Below are positions 1 to 8,126 of a DNA stretch of 64,000 bases, one piece after another. The notes under the pieces are model-generated. The model saw only the letters and a list, made by a program, of their open reading frames with translations. It did not search any database and was not told the DNA's origin. Position numbers and translations under genes: made by a program. Every line of letters begins with the position of its first letter. Within the stretch, counting starts at the first letter, position 1. This DNA is from an uncultured Ferrovibrio sp. (lineage in GTDB: Bacteria > Pseudomonadota > Alphaproteobacteria > Ferrovibrionales > Ferrovibrionaceae): the NCBI RefSeq assembly GCF_937960835.1, contig NZ_CALGPC010000010.1:124001-188000 (forward strand), given 5' to 3'.

Positions 1-151
1 CGGGCAGAGACGGCGATTGCCGCACGTCGAAACGAAGCTGCACGGCGGTCGAGACCTTGTTGACATTTTGCCCGCCCAGCCCGGAGGCGCGGATGAAGCT
101 GATATCAAGCTCGCGCTCGTCCAGGCTGATGCGGTTGTTGATGCGAATCAT
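1..151 (-). CDS. arfB: Peptidyl-tRNA hydrolase ArfB, 3' end missing (window edge)
   Basis: This is the first 50 codons of a release-factor-like protein whose remainder lies beyond the left edge. The start codon is the ATG at 151 read leftward, with an AGG a few bases upstream. The visible protein begins MIRINNRISLDERELDIS and carries the catalytic GGQ tripeptide in the context SGLGGQNVNKVST, near residues 24-33. ArfB (YaeJ) enters ribosomes stalled on mRNA lacking a stop codon and uses GGQ to hydrolyse the peptidyl-tRNA. A short GGQ protein with this N-terminus is ArfB rather than a full release factor, because GGQ comes about 25 residues from the start. The C-terminal basic tail that enters the mRNA channel is not in the window. 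Confidence 0.9.
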   Translation of the reverse strand, partial: MIRINNRISLDERELDISFIRASGLGGQNVNKVSTAVQLRFDVRQSPSLP

Positions 152-209
152 CTCCGCAGCCTAGCGGAAACCTTCCTCGGCTGCAGCGCTGCATCATTGC
201 TGCATCATT

Positions 210-590
210 TCAAGGCCACTCATTGCCGTTCTGCGCCAGCAGCGGCCGCTGCTGGCGCACCACGCAGAAGCGATGACCGCTGGGGGCTTCCATCACCACC
301 CAGGTCTCGACCTTCTCGACGCGCTTCGCGCCCAGCTTTTCCAGTCGCGCCACTTCGGCATCGACATCATCGGTTTCGATATCAAGATGCACGCGGCTGG
401 GATGCTGCACCTTCTGCAGCAGCACCTTCATATCGTCGCCGGGCACTTTGAACTCGGTGTATTTGCCGTTGGCTGTATCGGCCGCGGGATCGGCTTCGTA
501 TCCGAGGGCTGCAGACCAGAAACGCACATGCGGTTCTAGGTCGTCGGTTTGGCAATCGATTACCAAGGCGGCAAGTCGGCTTTTGTGCAT
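210..590 (-). CDS. VOC-family glyoxalase-like protein
   Basis: A 126-residue protein of the vicinal oxygen chelate fold. It begins MHKSRLAALVIDCQTDDLE and contains the typical repeat elements: an FW-A-LGY segment around residues 24-31, VHLDIETDDVDAEVARLEKLG in the second half, and a C-terminal APSGHRFCVV strand. The start at 590 is preferred over an upstream ATG at 650 because an AGGGGAT ribosome-binding site lies about 7 bases ahead and the fold starts there. Substrate is unknown; this subgroup is usually annotated only as glyoxalase-like. It is transcribed away from the mutagenesis cassette, so the 204-base gap upstream may hold promoters for both directions. Confidence 0.82.
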   Translation of the reverse strand: MHKSRLAALVIDCQTDDLEPHVRFWSAALGYEADPAADTANGKYTEFKVPGDDMKVLLQKVQHPSRVHLDIETDDVDAEVARLEKLGAKRVEKVETWVVMEAPSGHRFCVVRQQRPLLAQNGNEWP

Positions 591-670
591 GGCATATCCC
601 CTTCGATTTGCGACCACCATAAATCTAACCTTTAAACCGGTTAATGCCATGCTTGGGTGAGGAATTTAGC

Positions 671-768
671 CTTATTCCTCAGGCGTTCCACCATAACCCA
701 CTGATTTGCCTATAGTTCGATTAGGAATAAGAACATTTTGGCAATTTGTGAGATCAATATTAGAACAT
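671..768 (+). promoter_or_regulatory. imuA promoter region with paired GAACAT repeats
   Basis: A plausible sigma-70 promoter is TTGGCA (738-743), a 17-base spacer, then TAGAAC (761-766), about 28 bases before the imuA start. GAACAT occurs twice as a direct repeat, at 731-736 (just before the -35) and 763-768 (over the -10), 32 bases apart. A 9-bp inverted repeat CTTATTCCT (671-679) / AGGAATAAG (723-731) lies upstream. SOS control by LexA is expected for this cassette, but the canonical alphaproteobacterial box GTTC-N7-GTTC (or its complement) is not seen. The operator assignment is therefore inference. Confidence 0.4.
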
Positions 769-794
769 AGCCCCATAATCGCAGGAGCAAGGAC

Positions 795-1484
795 ATGGGA
801 CAGCAGCTTCATTCCGGCGTCATCGACCAGCTTCGTCAGCAGATGAACCGCCTCGCTCTCGGCGGCCGTCTTCTTACCGGCAAGATCTGCAGTTTCGGGG
901 ACCCGACCCTGGATGCCGCTCTGCCCTGGGGCGGTCTGCCGGCCGGCAGCCTGCATGAGATGGTCGGCTACGCGCCGGCCGTCACCGGCTTTCTCGGCGC
1001 CTATCTCGGACAGGTGCGCCCCAGCCGCCCCATTCTCTGGATCACACCCGAGCAGCAGATCTATGCGCCGGGTCTTGCCGCCTTCGGACTGGATCACCGC
1101 CGCCTCACCATCGCCTGGGCCCGCCGCGCGCAGGATCGCCTCTGGGCCTTCGAAGAGGCCTTGCGCACGCCCGGTTATGCCGCCGTCGTCGCCGAGATCG
1201 ACGGCGCCGATCTCACTGCGACGCGCCGCCTGCAACTCGCAGCCGAAAGCGGCCATGGCCTCGGCATCCTGATCCGCCGCGACACGGTCGTCTCTGCCGC
1301 CCTCACCCGCTGGCGGATCGAACCCGCATTGAGCGACGGGTGCAATCCGCGCTGGACCGTATCGCTGGAACGCTGCCGTGGCGGGCAGCCGGCTTCATGG
1401 CTTGTGGATTGGGATCATGCGTCGCTTCATTTCCGTCTGGTTGCCGCACTGGCCGACCGATCGCTGGCTGCGGCAGCAGAGTAA
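795..1484 (+). CDS. imuA: ImuA, RecA/SulA-like translesion synthesis accessory protein
   Basis: A 229-residue protein beginning MGQQLHSGVIDQLRQQM. It has the ImuA signature of a RecA-like core without an intact Walker A motif: a segment around residues 36-60 (TLDAALPWGGLPAGSLHEM) and a strand ending ILWITPEQQIY. In Caulobacter and Mycobacterium the ImuA-type protein works with ImuB and DnaE2 in damage-induced mutagenesis. The identification rests strongly on order: imuB starts inside its last 70 bases and dnaE2 follows. An AGGAG lies about 9 bases before the ATG. Probable induction by DNA damage is inferred from family knowledge. Confidence 0.92.
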   Translation: MGQQLHSGVIDQLRQQMNRLALGGRLLTGKICSFGDPTLDAALPWGGLPAGSLHEMVGYAPAVTGFLGAYLGQVRPSRPILWITPEQQIYAPGLAAFGLDHRRLTIAWARRAQDRLWAFEEALRTPGYAAVVAEIDGADLTATRRLQLAAESGHGLGILIRRDTVVSAALTRWRIEPALSDGCNPRWTVSLERCRGGQPASWLVDWDHASLHFRLVAALADRSLAAAAE

Positions 1485-2898
1485 CGCCTCCTCTGGCGCA
1501 GCCGCGCGGGAACGCCCGCTTGCCCTCACGATGACGGCCAGCGGCGGCGTCCGCCTTGCCGCCGTGAATGCCGTTGCCGCCGATAGCGGCCTTGCACCGG
1601 GTATGACCTTGGCGGATGCGCGCGCGCTGGTGCCGGATCTTGTCACGGCGCCGTCCGATCCAGCCGGCGATGCAGCGGCGCTGGAGCGGCTTTGCGCCTG
1701 GTGCGGCCGCTTTTCGCCTTGGGTGGCGACCGATGGCGCGGACGGCCTGATCCTGGATATCAGCGGCGTCGCGCATCTTTTCGGCGGCGAAGCCAAGATG
1801 CTCGGCCTCATGCGGCAGAAACTGCAGCAGTTCGGCTGCAACGCGCGGCTGGCGGCAGCCGACACGCCGGCCGCTGCCTGGGCCTGGGCGCGTTACGGAC
1901 GCGGCGGCGTGCTGCAGGGTTTTGGCGCGCTGCATGATCTGCCGGTCGAAGCGCTGCGCCTGTCTTGTGAACTCAGCGACGACCTCAAGCGCCTCGGCCT
2001 GCGCCTCATCGGCGATCTGGTCAAGCTGCCGCGCGGACCTTTGGCGCGCCGCATGGGCCATGGCCTGCTGGAACGGTTGGATGCTTTGTTCGGCCGGCGC
2101 GAAGAGCCGATCTCGCCGCGCCTGCCGCCCGCGCCCTGGCGCGCCCGCGCCGATCTGCCCGAGCCGGTCTGCACGCGCGAAGCCATCGATCATGTGCTGC
2201 GCCGTCTGCTCGATGCGCTTTGCCAGTTGCTGGAGCGCGAGCAGCGCGGCGCGCGGCGCCTGATGCTGCATGCCTATCGCGTCGACGGCATCGTCCAGAG
2301 CATCGGCATCGGCACCAGTCTCGCCAATCGCAATCCGGTTCACCTCTTCCGCCTTTATCGCGACAGGCTGGATGGCATCGATCCGGGTTTCGGCATCGAG
2401 ACCATGCTGCTGGAAGCATCAGACTGCGAGATGCTCACGGGTGCGCAAACCGTTCTGCCGCAGGCCAAAGGCGACAGGCCCGCCGCCATCGCACAGATCG
2501 TCGATCGCTTGCAAGCGCGGCTTGGCCACGGCGCAGTGTTCCGGCAGCAGCCGGTTGAAAGCCATTGGCCGGAACGCAGCCTGCGCCGCGCGCCGCCTTT
2601 CGCCCGCTGGCATGTGACATCGTCTCCCGCTTCGCCACGGCCCGTCTCGTTGTTGCCCCGGCCGGAGCCGGTGGAGATCGAAACCAATGCCGCCGGCTGG
2701 CCCTCCGCTTTCCGCTGGCATCGCGTGCTGCGCCGCCTCAGCCGCCTGGAAGGCCCGGAACGTCTGGCGCCCGAATGGTGGCGCGATGGCCTGGTCGTCA
2801 CGCATCGCGATTATTTCCGCGCCGAGGATGCCCAGGGGCGACGCTATTGGCTGTTCCGAGAACAGAGCGCGTGGTTTTTGCACGGGCTGTTCGCATGA
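1417..2898 (+). CDS. imuB: ImuB, catalytically inactive Y-family polymerase homologue
   Basis: A 493-residue protein starting MRRFISVWLPHWPTDRWLRQ; the start inside imuA (68 bases of overlap) fits family N-termini. It has the Y-family fold, with palm-like DGLILDISGVAHLFGGE around residues 109-125 and a helix-hairpin-helix thumb segment (LGLRLIGDLVKLPRGPLARR) near 190-210. The acidic residues that polymerases IV and V need are absent: the N-terminal strand has no D-x-D and no S-x-D-E motif is seen. Loss of these residues is the known hallmark of ImuB, which acts as a clamp-binding hub bringing ImuA and DnaE2 to lesions. It probably forms an operon with imuA and dnaE2. Confidence 0.92.
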   Translation: MRRFISVWLPHWPTDRWLRQQSNASSGAAARERPLALTMTASGGVRLAAVNAVAADSGLAPGMTLADARALVPDLVTAPSDPAGDAAALERLCAWCGRFSPWVATDGADGLILDISGVAHLFGGEAKMLGLMRQKLQQFGCNARLAAADTPAAAWAWARYGRGGVLQGFGALHDLPVEALRLSCELSDDLKRLGLRLIGDLVKLPRGPLARRMGHGLLERLDALFGRREEPISPRLPPAPWRARADLPEPVCTREAIDHVLRRLLDALCQLLEREQRGARRLMLHAYRVDGIVQSIGIGTSLANRNPVHLFRLYRDRLDGIDPGFGIETMLLEASDCEMLTGAQTVLPQAKGDRPAAIAQIVDRLQARLGHGAVFRQQPVESHWPERSLRRAPPFARWHVTSSPASPRPVSLLPRPEPVEIETNAAGWPSAFRWHRVLRRLSRLEGPERLAPEWWRDGLVVTHRDYFRAEDAQGRRYWLFREQSAWFLHGLFA

Positions 2899-2917
2899 CG
2901 GTCCGTGAGCCATCGCC

Positions 2918-5900
2918 ATGACCGCCTATGCCGAATTGCAGGTCACGACCAATTTCAGCTTCCTCGAAGGCGCCAGCAGCCCCGAGGAACTGGTGCGGCA
3001 GGCCATTGCGCTTGGCCTCTCGGCGCTGGCGATCACCGACCGCAACAGCCTGGCCGGCGTGGTGCGCGCCTATACCGAGGCCCGCGACAGGGATCTGAAG
3101 ATCATCGTCGGCGCGCGGCTTGATCTGCGCGACGGGCCGTCCGTTCTGTGCCTGCCGGAGAACCGCGCGGCTTATGGCCGGCTGTCCAGGCTGATCACGA
3201 AAGGGCGCCGGCGCATCGAAAAAGGCGAATGCGAGCTTTATTGGGGCGATCTGCTGGACAGCCTGGAAGGCCAGCAGATCATTCTGCTGCCGCCCGAACG
3301 ACTGGATCAGGCATTCGCGGATCGCGTCGCCGATTTGAAGCAGCGCTGCGGCGGTGCCCTGTCGCTGGCCGCCACCTGCCGCCTGGATGGCCAGGACCAC
3401 ACCCGCCTCTCGGCCTTGGCTGCTTTTGCCAAGGCCCATGATGTGGCGATGGTCGCCTGCAATGACGTGCTCTATCACGTCCCCGAGCGGCGCGTGCTGC
3501 AGGACGTTCTGACCTGCATCCGCCATGGCTGCACGATTGACGAAGCCGGCTTCCGCCTGCAGCCCAATGCCGAACGCTATCTGAAATCGCCCGCTGTCAT
3601 GACGCGGCTGTTCAGCCGTTACCCGGAAGCCATCGAACGCACGATTGAGATCGCCGGACGATGCCGCTTCTGTTTAAGCGAATTGCGCTATGAATATCCC
3701 ACCGAAACCCGCGGCGACAGCGCCTCGCCGCAGGAAGAGCTGGTCCGGCTGACCTGGGAGAATGCCAGGGAGAAATTCCCGAACGGCATCCCCGACAAGG
3801 TCCGCAAGCTGGTGGAATATGAGCTCAAGCTGATCGGTGAGCTGGAATACGCGCCCTATTTCCTCACCGTCTATGACATTGTCCGTTTCGCCAAGAGCCG
3901 CGGCATTCTCTGCCAGGGGCGCGGCTCGGCTGCCAATTCCACGGTCTGCTTCTGTCTCGGGATCACCTCTGTCGATCCAGAGAAGATCGACGTGCTGTTC
4001 GAGCGTTTCGTCTCGGCCGAGCGGCGCGAGCCGCCGGATATCGATGTCGATTTCGAGCATCAGCGTCGCGAAGAAGTCATCCAGTACATCTATGAAAAAT
4101 ACACCCGCGACCGGGCGGGTCTTACCGCCACCGTCATCCATTATCAGCCGAAAAGCGCGATCCGCGATGTCGGCAAGGCGCTGGGCCTGTCGCTTGATAC
4201 CATCACCCGCCTGTCGAAAACGCTTTGGGGCTGGGGGCGCGACGGCATCAAGGAAGAACAGATCCGCGAGATCGGCATCGACCCGGATGCGGACCGCATC
4301 GCGCTGACGATTGGCTTGGCGCGCGCGCTGGTCGGCTTCCCGCGTCACCTGTCGCAGCATGTCGGCGGCTTCGTCATCAGCCGCGGACCGCTGGACGAAC
4401 TCGTGCCGATTGAGAATGCCGCCATGGACGACCGCACCGTCATCCAGTGGGACAAGGACGACATCGCCGCCTTAGGGATCATGAAGGTGGATGTGCTGGC
4501 GCTCGGGATGCTCACCTGCATCCGCAAGGCTTTCGATCTGATCGAGCGCCATGAAGGCAAGCGCTACACGCTGGCCACCATCCCGCAGGACGATCCAGAG
4601 GTTTACGCCCTGCTCTCGCGCGCCGACACGATTGGCGTGTTCCAGGTGGAAAGTCGCGCGCAGATGTCGATGCTGCCAAGGCTTCGGCCGAAAGTTTTTT
4701 ACGATCTTGTGATCCAGGTCGCGATCGTGCGCCCCGGCCCTATCCAGGGCGACATGGTTCACCCATATCTGCGGCGCCGGAATGGCGAAGAAGACGTGAA
4801 CTACGTGAAGCCGGAACTGGAAGCCGTGTTGAAGAAGACCCTGGGCGTGCCGCTGTTCCAGGAACAAGCGATGCGGATTGCCATCGTCGCCGCCGGTTTC
4901 ACGCCGGCGGAATCCGACCGCCTGCGGCGCGCCATGGCCACCTTCCGCCGCGTCGGCACGATCGGCTATTTCGAGGACAAGCTGATCGAAGGCATGGTGA
5001 AGAACGGCTATCCGCGCGACTTCGCCGAACGCTGCTTCAATCAGATCAGGGGGTTCGGCGAATACGGCTTCCCGGAAAGCCATGCCGCCGCCTTCGCGCA
5101 TCTCGCCTATATCTCGGCCTGGATCAAATGCCATCATCCGGCAGTCTTTGCCGCCGCGCTGCTGAACAGCCAGCCGATGGGCTTCTACGCCCCAGCCCAG
5201 ATCGTGCGCGATGCGCGCGAGCATCATGTCGAGGTGCGGCCGGTCGATGTCAATCACAGCGACTGGGACTGCACGCTGGAACGCACGCCCAGCCGCCGCC
5301 TCGCCCTGCGGCTGGGATTCCGCCAGGTGAAAGGCTGCCGCCAGGACATCATCGACAGGCTGGTGGAAATGCGCGGCGATGGCTATGCCACCTTGCGCGA
5401 TCTGTGGCGCCGCACCGCCCTGCCGCTGCATCATCTGGAGGTCATCGCGCGCGCCGATGCCTGCGCCTCGCTCGGCCTCAACCGCCGCCAGGCGCTCTGG
5501 CATATCCGCGCACTGGGCGAGAAGCCGCTGCCGCTCTTCGAACAGGCCGATGCTCTGGCCCAACCGGGCGACAACCAGCCGCCGATAGAGTCCGGCAACG
5601 AGCCTGAAGTCGCCCTGCCGCCGCTCACCATGGGCGAGCAGGTGCTGCAGGATTACCGTGAGATCAGCTTGACTTTGCGGCAGCATCCGCTGGCCCTGCT
5701 GCGCCCCAAACTGGCCGGCGAAGGCTTCGTCAAGACGCGCGACCTGCGCAGCATGAAAGAGCATCAGAAGGTTAAGCTGGCCGGTCTTGTACTGATCCGC
5801 CAGCGGCCGGGCACGGCCAGCGGCGTCATCTTCGTCACCATCGAAGACGAAACCGGCATCGCCAATCTGATCGTCTGGCCCAAGGTGACCGAATGCTACC

Positions 5901-6187
5901 GCCGCGCGCTGCTCGGCTCTCGCCTGCTCGCCGTGGAAGGCAAGCTGCAGTTCCAGGAATTGCCGAAGAACCAGACCGACCTGAGCCCCGATGACCGCGT
6001 CATGCATGTCATCGCCGACCGCCTGATCGACCGCAGCGACATGCTCACGACATTGGGCGACCTGCCCGACCCAGAACTGTTCGATCACACGGCCGCGCAG
6101 GGTGATGAGCTGCGCGTTTCGCTGCCGCCGCCGCTTTCGATGCGCGAGGTCCAGGTGGTGATCCCGGATGCGCGCAATTTCAAATGA
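2918..6187 (+). CDS. dnaE2: Error-prone DNA polymerase III alpha subunit DnaE2
   Basis: A 1089-residue C-family polymerase. The N-terminal PHP domain starts AYAELQVTTNFSFLEGASSP, the form typical of DnaE2 rather than replicative DnaE1. The catalytic aspartates lie in PPDIDVDF, around residues 372-378, and SQHVGGFVISRGPL follows near 485-500. An OB-fold (VKLAGLVLIRQRPG, then FVTIEDETGIANLIVWP) is near residues 945-990. Length matches the family (about 1,050-1,100). It starts 19 bases after imuB, so the three genes look like one transcription unit. DnaE2 extends past lesions with low fidelity, without proofreading. Confidence 0.95.
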   Translation: MTAYAELQVTTNFSFLEGASSPEELVRQAIALGLSALAITDRNSLAGVVRAYTEARDRDLKIIVGARLDLRDGPSVLCLPENRAAYGRLSRLITKGRRRIEKGECELYWGDLLDSLEGQQIILLPPERLDQAFADRVADLKQRCGGALSLAATCRLDGQDHTRLSALAAFAKAHDVAMVACNDVLYHVPERRVLQDVLTCIRHGCTIDEAGFRLQPNAERYLKSPAVMTRLFSRYPEAIERTIEIAGRCRFCLSELRYEYPTETRGDSASPQEELVRLTWENAREKFPNGIPDKVRKLVEYELKLIGELEYAPYFLTVYDIVRFAKSRGILCQGRGSAANSTVCFCLGITSVDPEKIDVLFERFVSAERREPPDIDVDFEHQRREEVIQYIYEKYTRDRAGLTATVIHYQPKSAIRDVGKALGLSLDTITRLSKTLWGWGRDGIKEEQIREIGIDPDADRIALTIGLARALVGFPRHLSQHVGGFVISRGPLDELVPIENAAMDDRTVIQWDKDDIAALGIMKVDVLALGMLTCIRKAFDLIERHEGKRYTLATIPQDDPEVYALLSRADTIGVFQVESRAQMSMLPRLRPKVFYDLVIQVAIVRPGPIQGDMVHPYLRRRNGEEDVNYVKPELEAVLKKTLGVPLFQEQAMRIAIVAAGFTPAESDRLRRAMATFRRVGTIGYFEDKLIEGMVKNGYPRDFAERCFNQIRGFGEYGFPESHAAAFAHLAYISAWIKCHHPAVFAAALLNSQPMGFYAPAQIVRDAREHHVEVRPVDVNHSDWDCTLERTPSRRLALRLGFRQVKGCRQDIIDRLVEMRGDGYATLRDLWRRTALPLHHLEVIARADACASLGLNRRQALWHIRALGEKPLPLFEQADALAQPGDNQPPIESGNEPEVALPPLTMGEQVLQDYREISLTLRQHPLALLRPKLAGEGFVKTRDLRSMKEHQKVKLAGLVLIRQRPGTASGVIFVTIEDETGIANLIVWPKVTECYRRALLGSRLLAVEGKLQFQELPKNQTDLSPDDRVMHVIADRLIDRSDMLTTLGDLPDPELFDHTAAQGDELRVSLPPPLSMREVQVVIPDARNFK

Positions 6188-6220
6188 TCATGCCTCGCTT
6201 CAGACAGAAGGAGTCAAACC

Positions 6221-6322
6221 ATGGCCTATGCAGATCCGACTGAAGACAATCCCACGCCCGGCTATATCCGCATCCTCCTCGCCCTGGCGGTTCTGCTTCT
6301 GCCGCTTTGCGTGGTAGCGTAG
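6221..6322 (+). CDS. Small single-pass membrane protein (33 residues)
   Basis: A short open frame, MAYADPTEDNPTPGYIR followed by one hydrophobic segment of about 15 residues ending LCVVA. An AAGGAG ribosome-binding site (6208-6213) sits 7 bases before the ATG, which is better than many neighbours have. The layout is a polar, proline-containing N-terminus with a C-terminal transmembrane helix, as in tail-anchored miniproteins. It begins 33 bases after dnaE2 and could be co-transcribed with it. No family is recognised. It might be a non-coding leftover, but the spaced ribosome-binding site and clean hydrophobic pattern favour a real gene. Confidence 0.55.
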   Translation: MAYADPTEDNPTPGYIRILLALAVLLLPLCVVA

Positions 6323-6411
6323 CACAGGCGGGTGAGCATCAGCGCAGCCATGCAATCGTAGGCATGTCAGAACGTTGAATGCTTATTGGAAGGATAAGCC
6401 GCCGGATGTGA

Positions 6412-6487
6412 TGGCGACCCCAACGGGAGTCGAACCCGTGTCTTCACCGTGAAAGGGTGACGTCCTAGGCCTCTAGACGATGGGGTC
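6412..6487 (-). tRNA. tRNA-Glu (anticodon TTC)
   Basis: Read leftward from 6487, the sequence folds as a complete tRNA. The acceptor arm GACCCCA pairs with TGGGGTC, and the CCA end is encoded at 6412-6414. The anticodon stem is TCACC/GGTGA with loop CTTTCAC (anticodon TTC), and the T arm is ACGGG-TTCGACT-CCCGT. Glutamate identity follows from the anticodon. A small hairpin GCTTAT/ATAAGC lies just downstream, at 6381-6399, but lacks a T tract. No integrase or repeated tRNA 3' end is seen nearby. Confidence 0.96.
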
Positions 6488-6523
6488 GGCCTGGCGGCGC
6501 GGCCGAAGCTGCGCGGCGCAGGG

Positions 6524-6552
6524 TGTGTACCGGGTCCGCCCCCATAAATCAA
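6524..6552 (-). promoter_or_regulatory. Candidate promoter of tRNA-Glu
   Basis: On the minus strand TTGATT (6547-6552) and TACACA (6524-6529) are separated by exactly 17 bases, about 37 bases before the mature tRNA 5' end. The -10 match is only partial. The remainder of the gap up to 6698 is GC-rich and shows no other gene. Confidence 0.4.
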
Positions 6553-6698
6553 GCATCCCGTGGCCCAAACATCCACCTGCGGGCCAGATTATCCGATTCC
6601 CGCTAAACCTCTGGCCCAGCATCAGAAAAATCGGCGGCCGCTTGCCCTCGCCCGGCCTCTCTCCTACCATCAGCGGTACCGTTCACTGGAGTCCGCCC

Positions 6699-7190
6699 AT
6701 GTCGCACGATCACGATCACCCGACCGACTGGAAACATAACGGCGTACGGGTGATTCCCGGCGACAAGCTCGACCCCACCTCGGCAGGCAAGACGGCAGGC
6801 ATGAACCGCGCCACGGCGATCAATTTCGCCCGCGTCGGCGCCCAGAAGATCTGGGCTGGCACCGTGCATATCCACGCCAATGCCAAGACCGGCGCCCATC
6901 ATCATGGCGATCTGGAAAGCGTCATCTACGTGGTGAAGGGCAAGGCGCGGATGCGCTGGGGCAACAAGCTGGAATATGTGGCCGAGGCCGGGCCCGGCGA
7001 CTTCATCTTCGTGCCGCCCTACGTGCCGCATCAGGAAATCAACGCCAGCACCGACGAGACGCTGGAATGCGTGCTGGTCCGCTCGGGCCAGGACCCGGTG
7101 GTGGTCAATCTCGATATCGAACCGGTGGAAAAGCCGGAAAATGTCCCCTGGGTCGATCCCATCCACGCCGATCCAAACGCCAAAAGCTGA
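6699..7190 (+). CDS. Cupin-domain protein
   Basis: A 163-residue single-cupin protein beginning MSHDHDHPTDWKHNGVRV. The first cupin motif is GAHHHGDLESVIYVVKGKAR (about residues 65-84), with histidines and glutamate positioned to bind a metal. The second motif is PGDFIFVPPYVPHQEINA (about residues 103-120). The start at 6699 has GGAG about 10 bases upstream and avoids a long unsupported extension. Function within the cupin superfamily cannot be told; small stand-alone cupins range from sugar isomerases to dioxygenase-like proteins. The histidine-rich N-terminus could be an additional metal ligand. It ends 6 bases before the EamA transporter, so the two are probably co-transcribed. Confidence 0.85.
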   Translation: MSHDHDHPTDWKHNGVRVIPGDKLDPTSAGKTAGMNRATAINFARVGAQKIWAGTVHIHANAKTGAHHHGDLESVIYVVKGKARMRWGNKLEYVAEAGPGDFIFVPPYVPHQEINASTDETLECVLVRSGQDPVVVNLDIEPVEKPENVPWVDPIHADPNAKS

Positions 7191-7196
7191 TCTTCC

Positions 7197-8114
7197 GTGC
7201 CACGACTTGAACGGTTTCTGGGCACCGGCAACCGCCGGGGCATCATCACTTTCTCGCTTGCCGTTCTGCTCTTCGTCGTCAACGAGGCCTTCTGCAAGCT
7301 GGTCTACGGCAATCTGCCCTCCCACCAGATCATCGCCGTGCGTGGCCTGATCGCGACGGCGATCATCCTGGGCGTGATCCAGACCTCCGGCGCCATGCCC
7401 CGGATCGGCCGCATGTTCAATCTGCATGTGGTGATGCGCAGCACCATCGATCTCGTGGGCAGCTATCTCTACATGATCGCGCTGTTTCACATCCCGCTCG
7501 CCAACATGGCGGCGATCCATATGTCGTCGCCGCTGATGATGACGGCGGTGGTGGCGCTGTGGATGCGCGAGCCGGTTGGCTGGCGCCGCTGGCTGGCCGT
7601 GATCGCGGGCTTCCTTGGCGTGCTGCTGGTGGTCCAGCCGAGCGCCGGAAACTTCAACGCCTATTCCATCCTCGCCGTCGGGGCGGCGATCTGCATCGTC
7701 GGCCGCGATCTGGTGACGCGCCGGATCGATGCGGGCATCCCCTCGTCCATCGTCATTTTCACCAATGTCGGGATGATGGCGCTGGTGGCGCTGGCGCTGG
7801 CTTTGGCCGATGGCTGGGTGGCGATGAGCTGGCAGGACACGGCCCTTCTGACGGCGGCCTCGCTGTGCATTTCCGCCGGCTATATCGCTGCCGTCGATGC
7901 CTTCCGGCATGCCGAAGTCCCGGTGATCGTGCCGCTGCGCTATACAGGCCTGCTCTGGGCCCTGCTGATCGGCTATCTGATCTGGGGAGACGTGCCGAAT
8001 GAACTGGCGACCGCCGGCATCGTGTTGATCGCGGCAAGCGGCCTGTATGTGCTGCACCGCGAGCGGGTGCGCGGCGTCACGGCCGCCAGCGTGGCCGAAA
8101 TCCCGAAGCCCTGA
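7197..8114 (+). CDS. DMT-superfamily (EamA) inner-membrane transporter
   Basis: A 305-residue membrane protein with about ten hydrophobic segments in two five-helix halves, the EamA (RhaT/YdcZ-like) arrangement. The first half starts ITFSLAVLLFVVNEAFCKLV. The family marker in the first repeat is the stretch of residues about 95-125 (AALFHIPLANMAAIHMSSPL-like, ending near WMREPVGWRRW). The start is a GTG at 7197, 6 bases after the cupin stop. Members export amino acids, nucleobases or other small metabolites; the substrate here is unknown. It converges on recJ with 12 bases between the stop codons. Confidence 0.85.
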   Translation: MPRLERFLGTGNRRGIITFSLAVLLFVVNEAFCKLVYGNLPSHQIIAVRGLIATAIILGVIQTSGAMPRIGRMFNLHVVMRSTIDLVGSYLYMIALFHIPLANMAAIHMSSPLMMTAVVALWMREPVGWRRWLAVIAGFLGVLLVVQPSAGNFNAYSILAVGAAICIVGRDLVTRRIDAGIPSSIVIFTNVGMMALVALALALADGWVAMSWQDTALLTAASLCISAGYIAAVDAFRHAEVPVIVPLRYTGLLWALLIGYLIWGDVPNELATAGIVLIAASGLYVLHRERVRGVTAASVAEIPKP

Positions 8115-8126
8115 CGCTGTCCTGAA

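Noticed and set aside
671..768. A standard alphaproteobacterial LexA box upstream of imuA
   Set aside because: No GTTC-N7-GTTC or GAAC-N7-GAAC spacing was found; the nearest GAAC pair is 32 bases apart.
1417..2898. imuB as a damaged polymerase gene
   Set aside because: Loss of catalytic acids is the family norm for ImuB; the frame is full length and in its usual operon.
4472..6088. Long open frame antisense to dnaE2
   Set aside because: High GC makes antisense frames long; the sense frame encodes an intact, family-length polymerase and the antisense product has repetitive, low-complexity composition with no known domain.
6381..6487. tRNA-Glu as a genomic-island attachment site
   Set aside because: No integrase, no duplicated tRNA 3' end and no change in gene character on either side.
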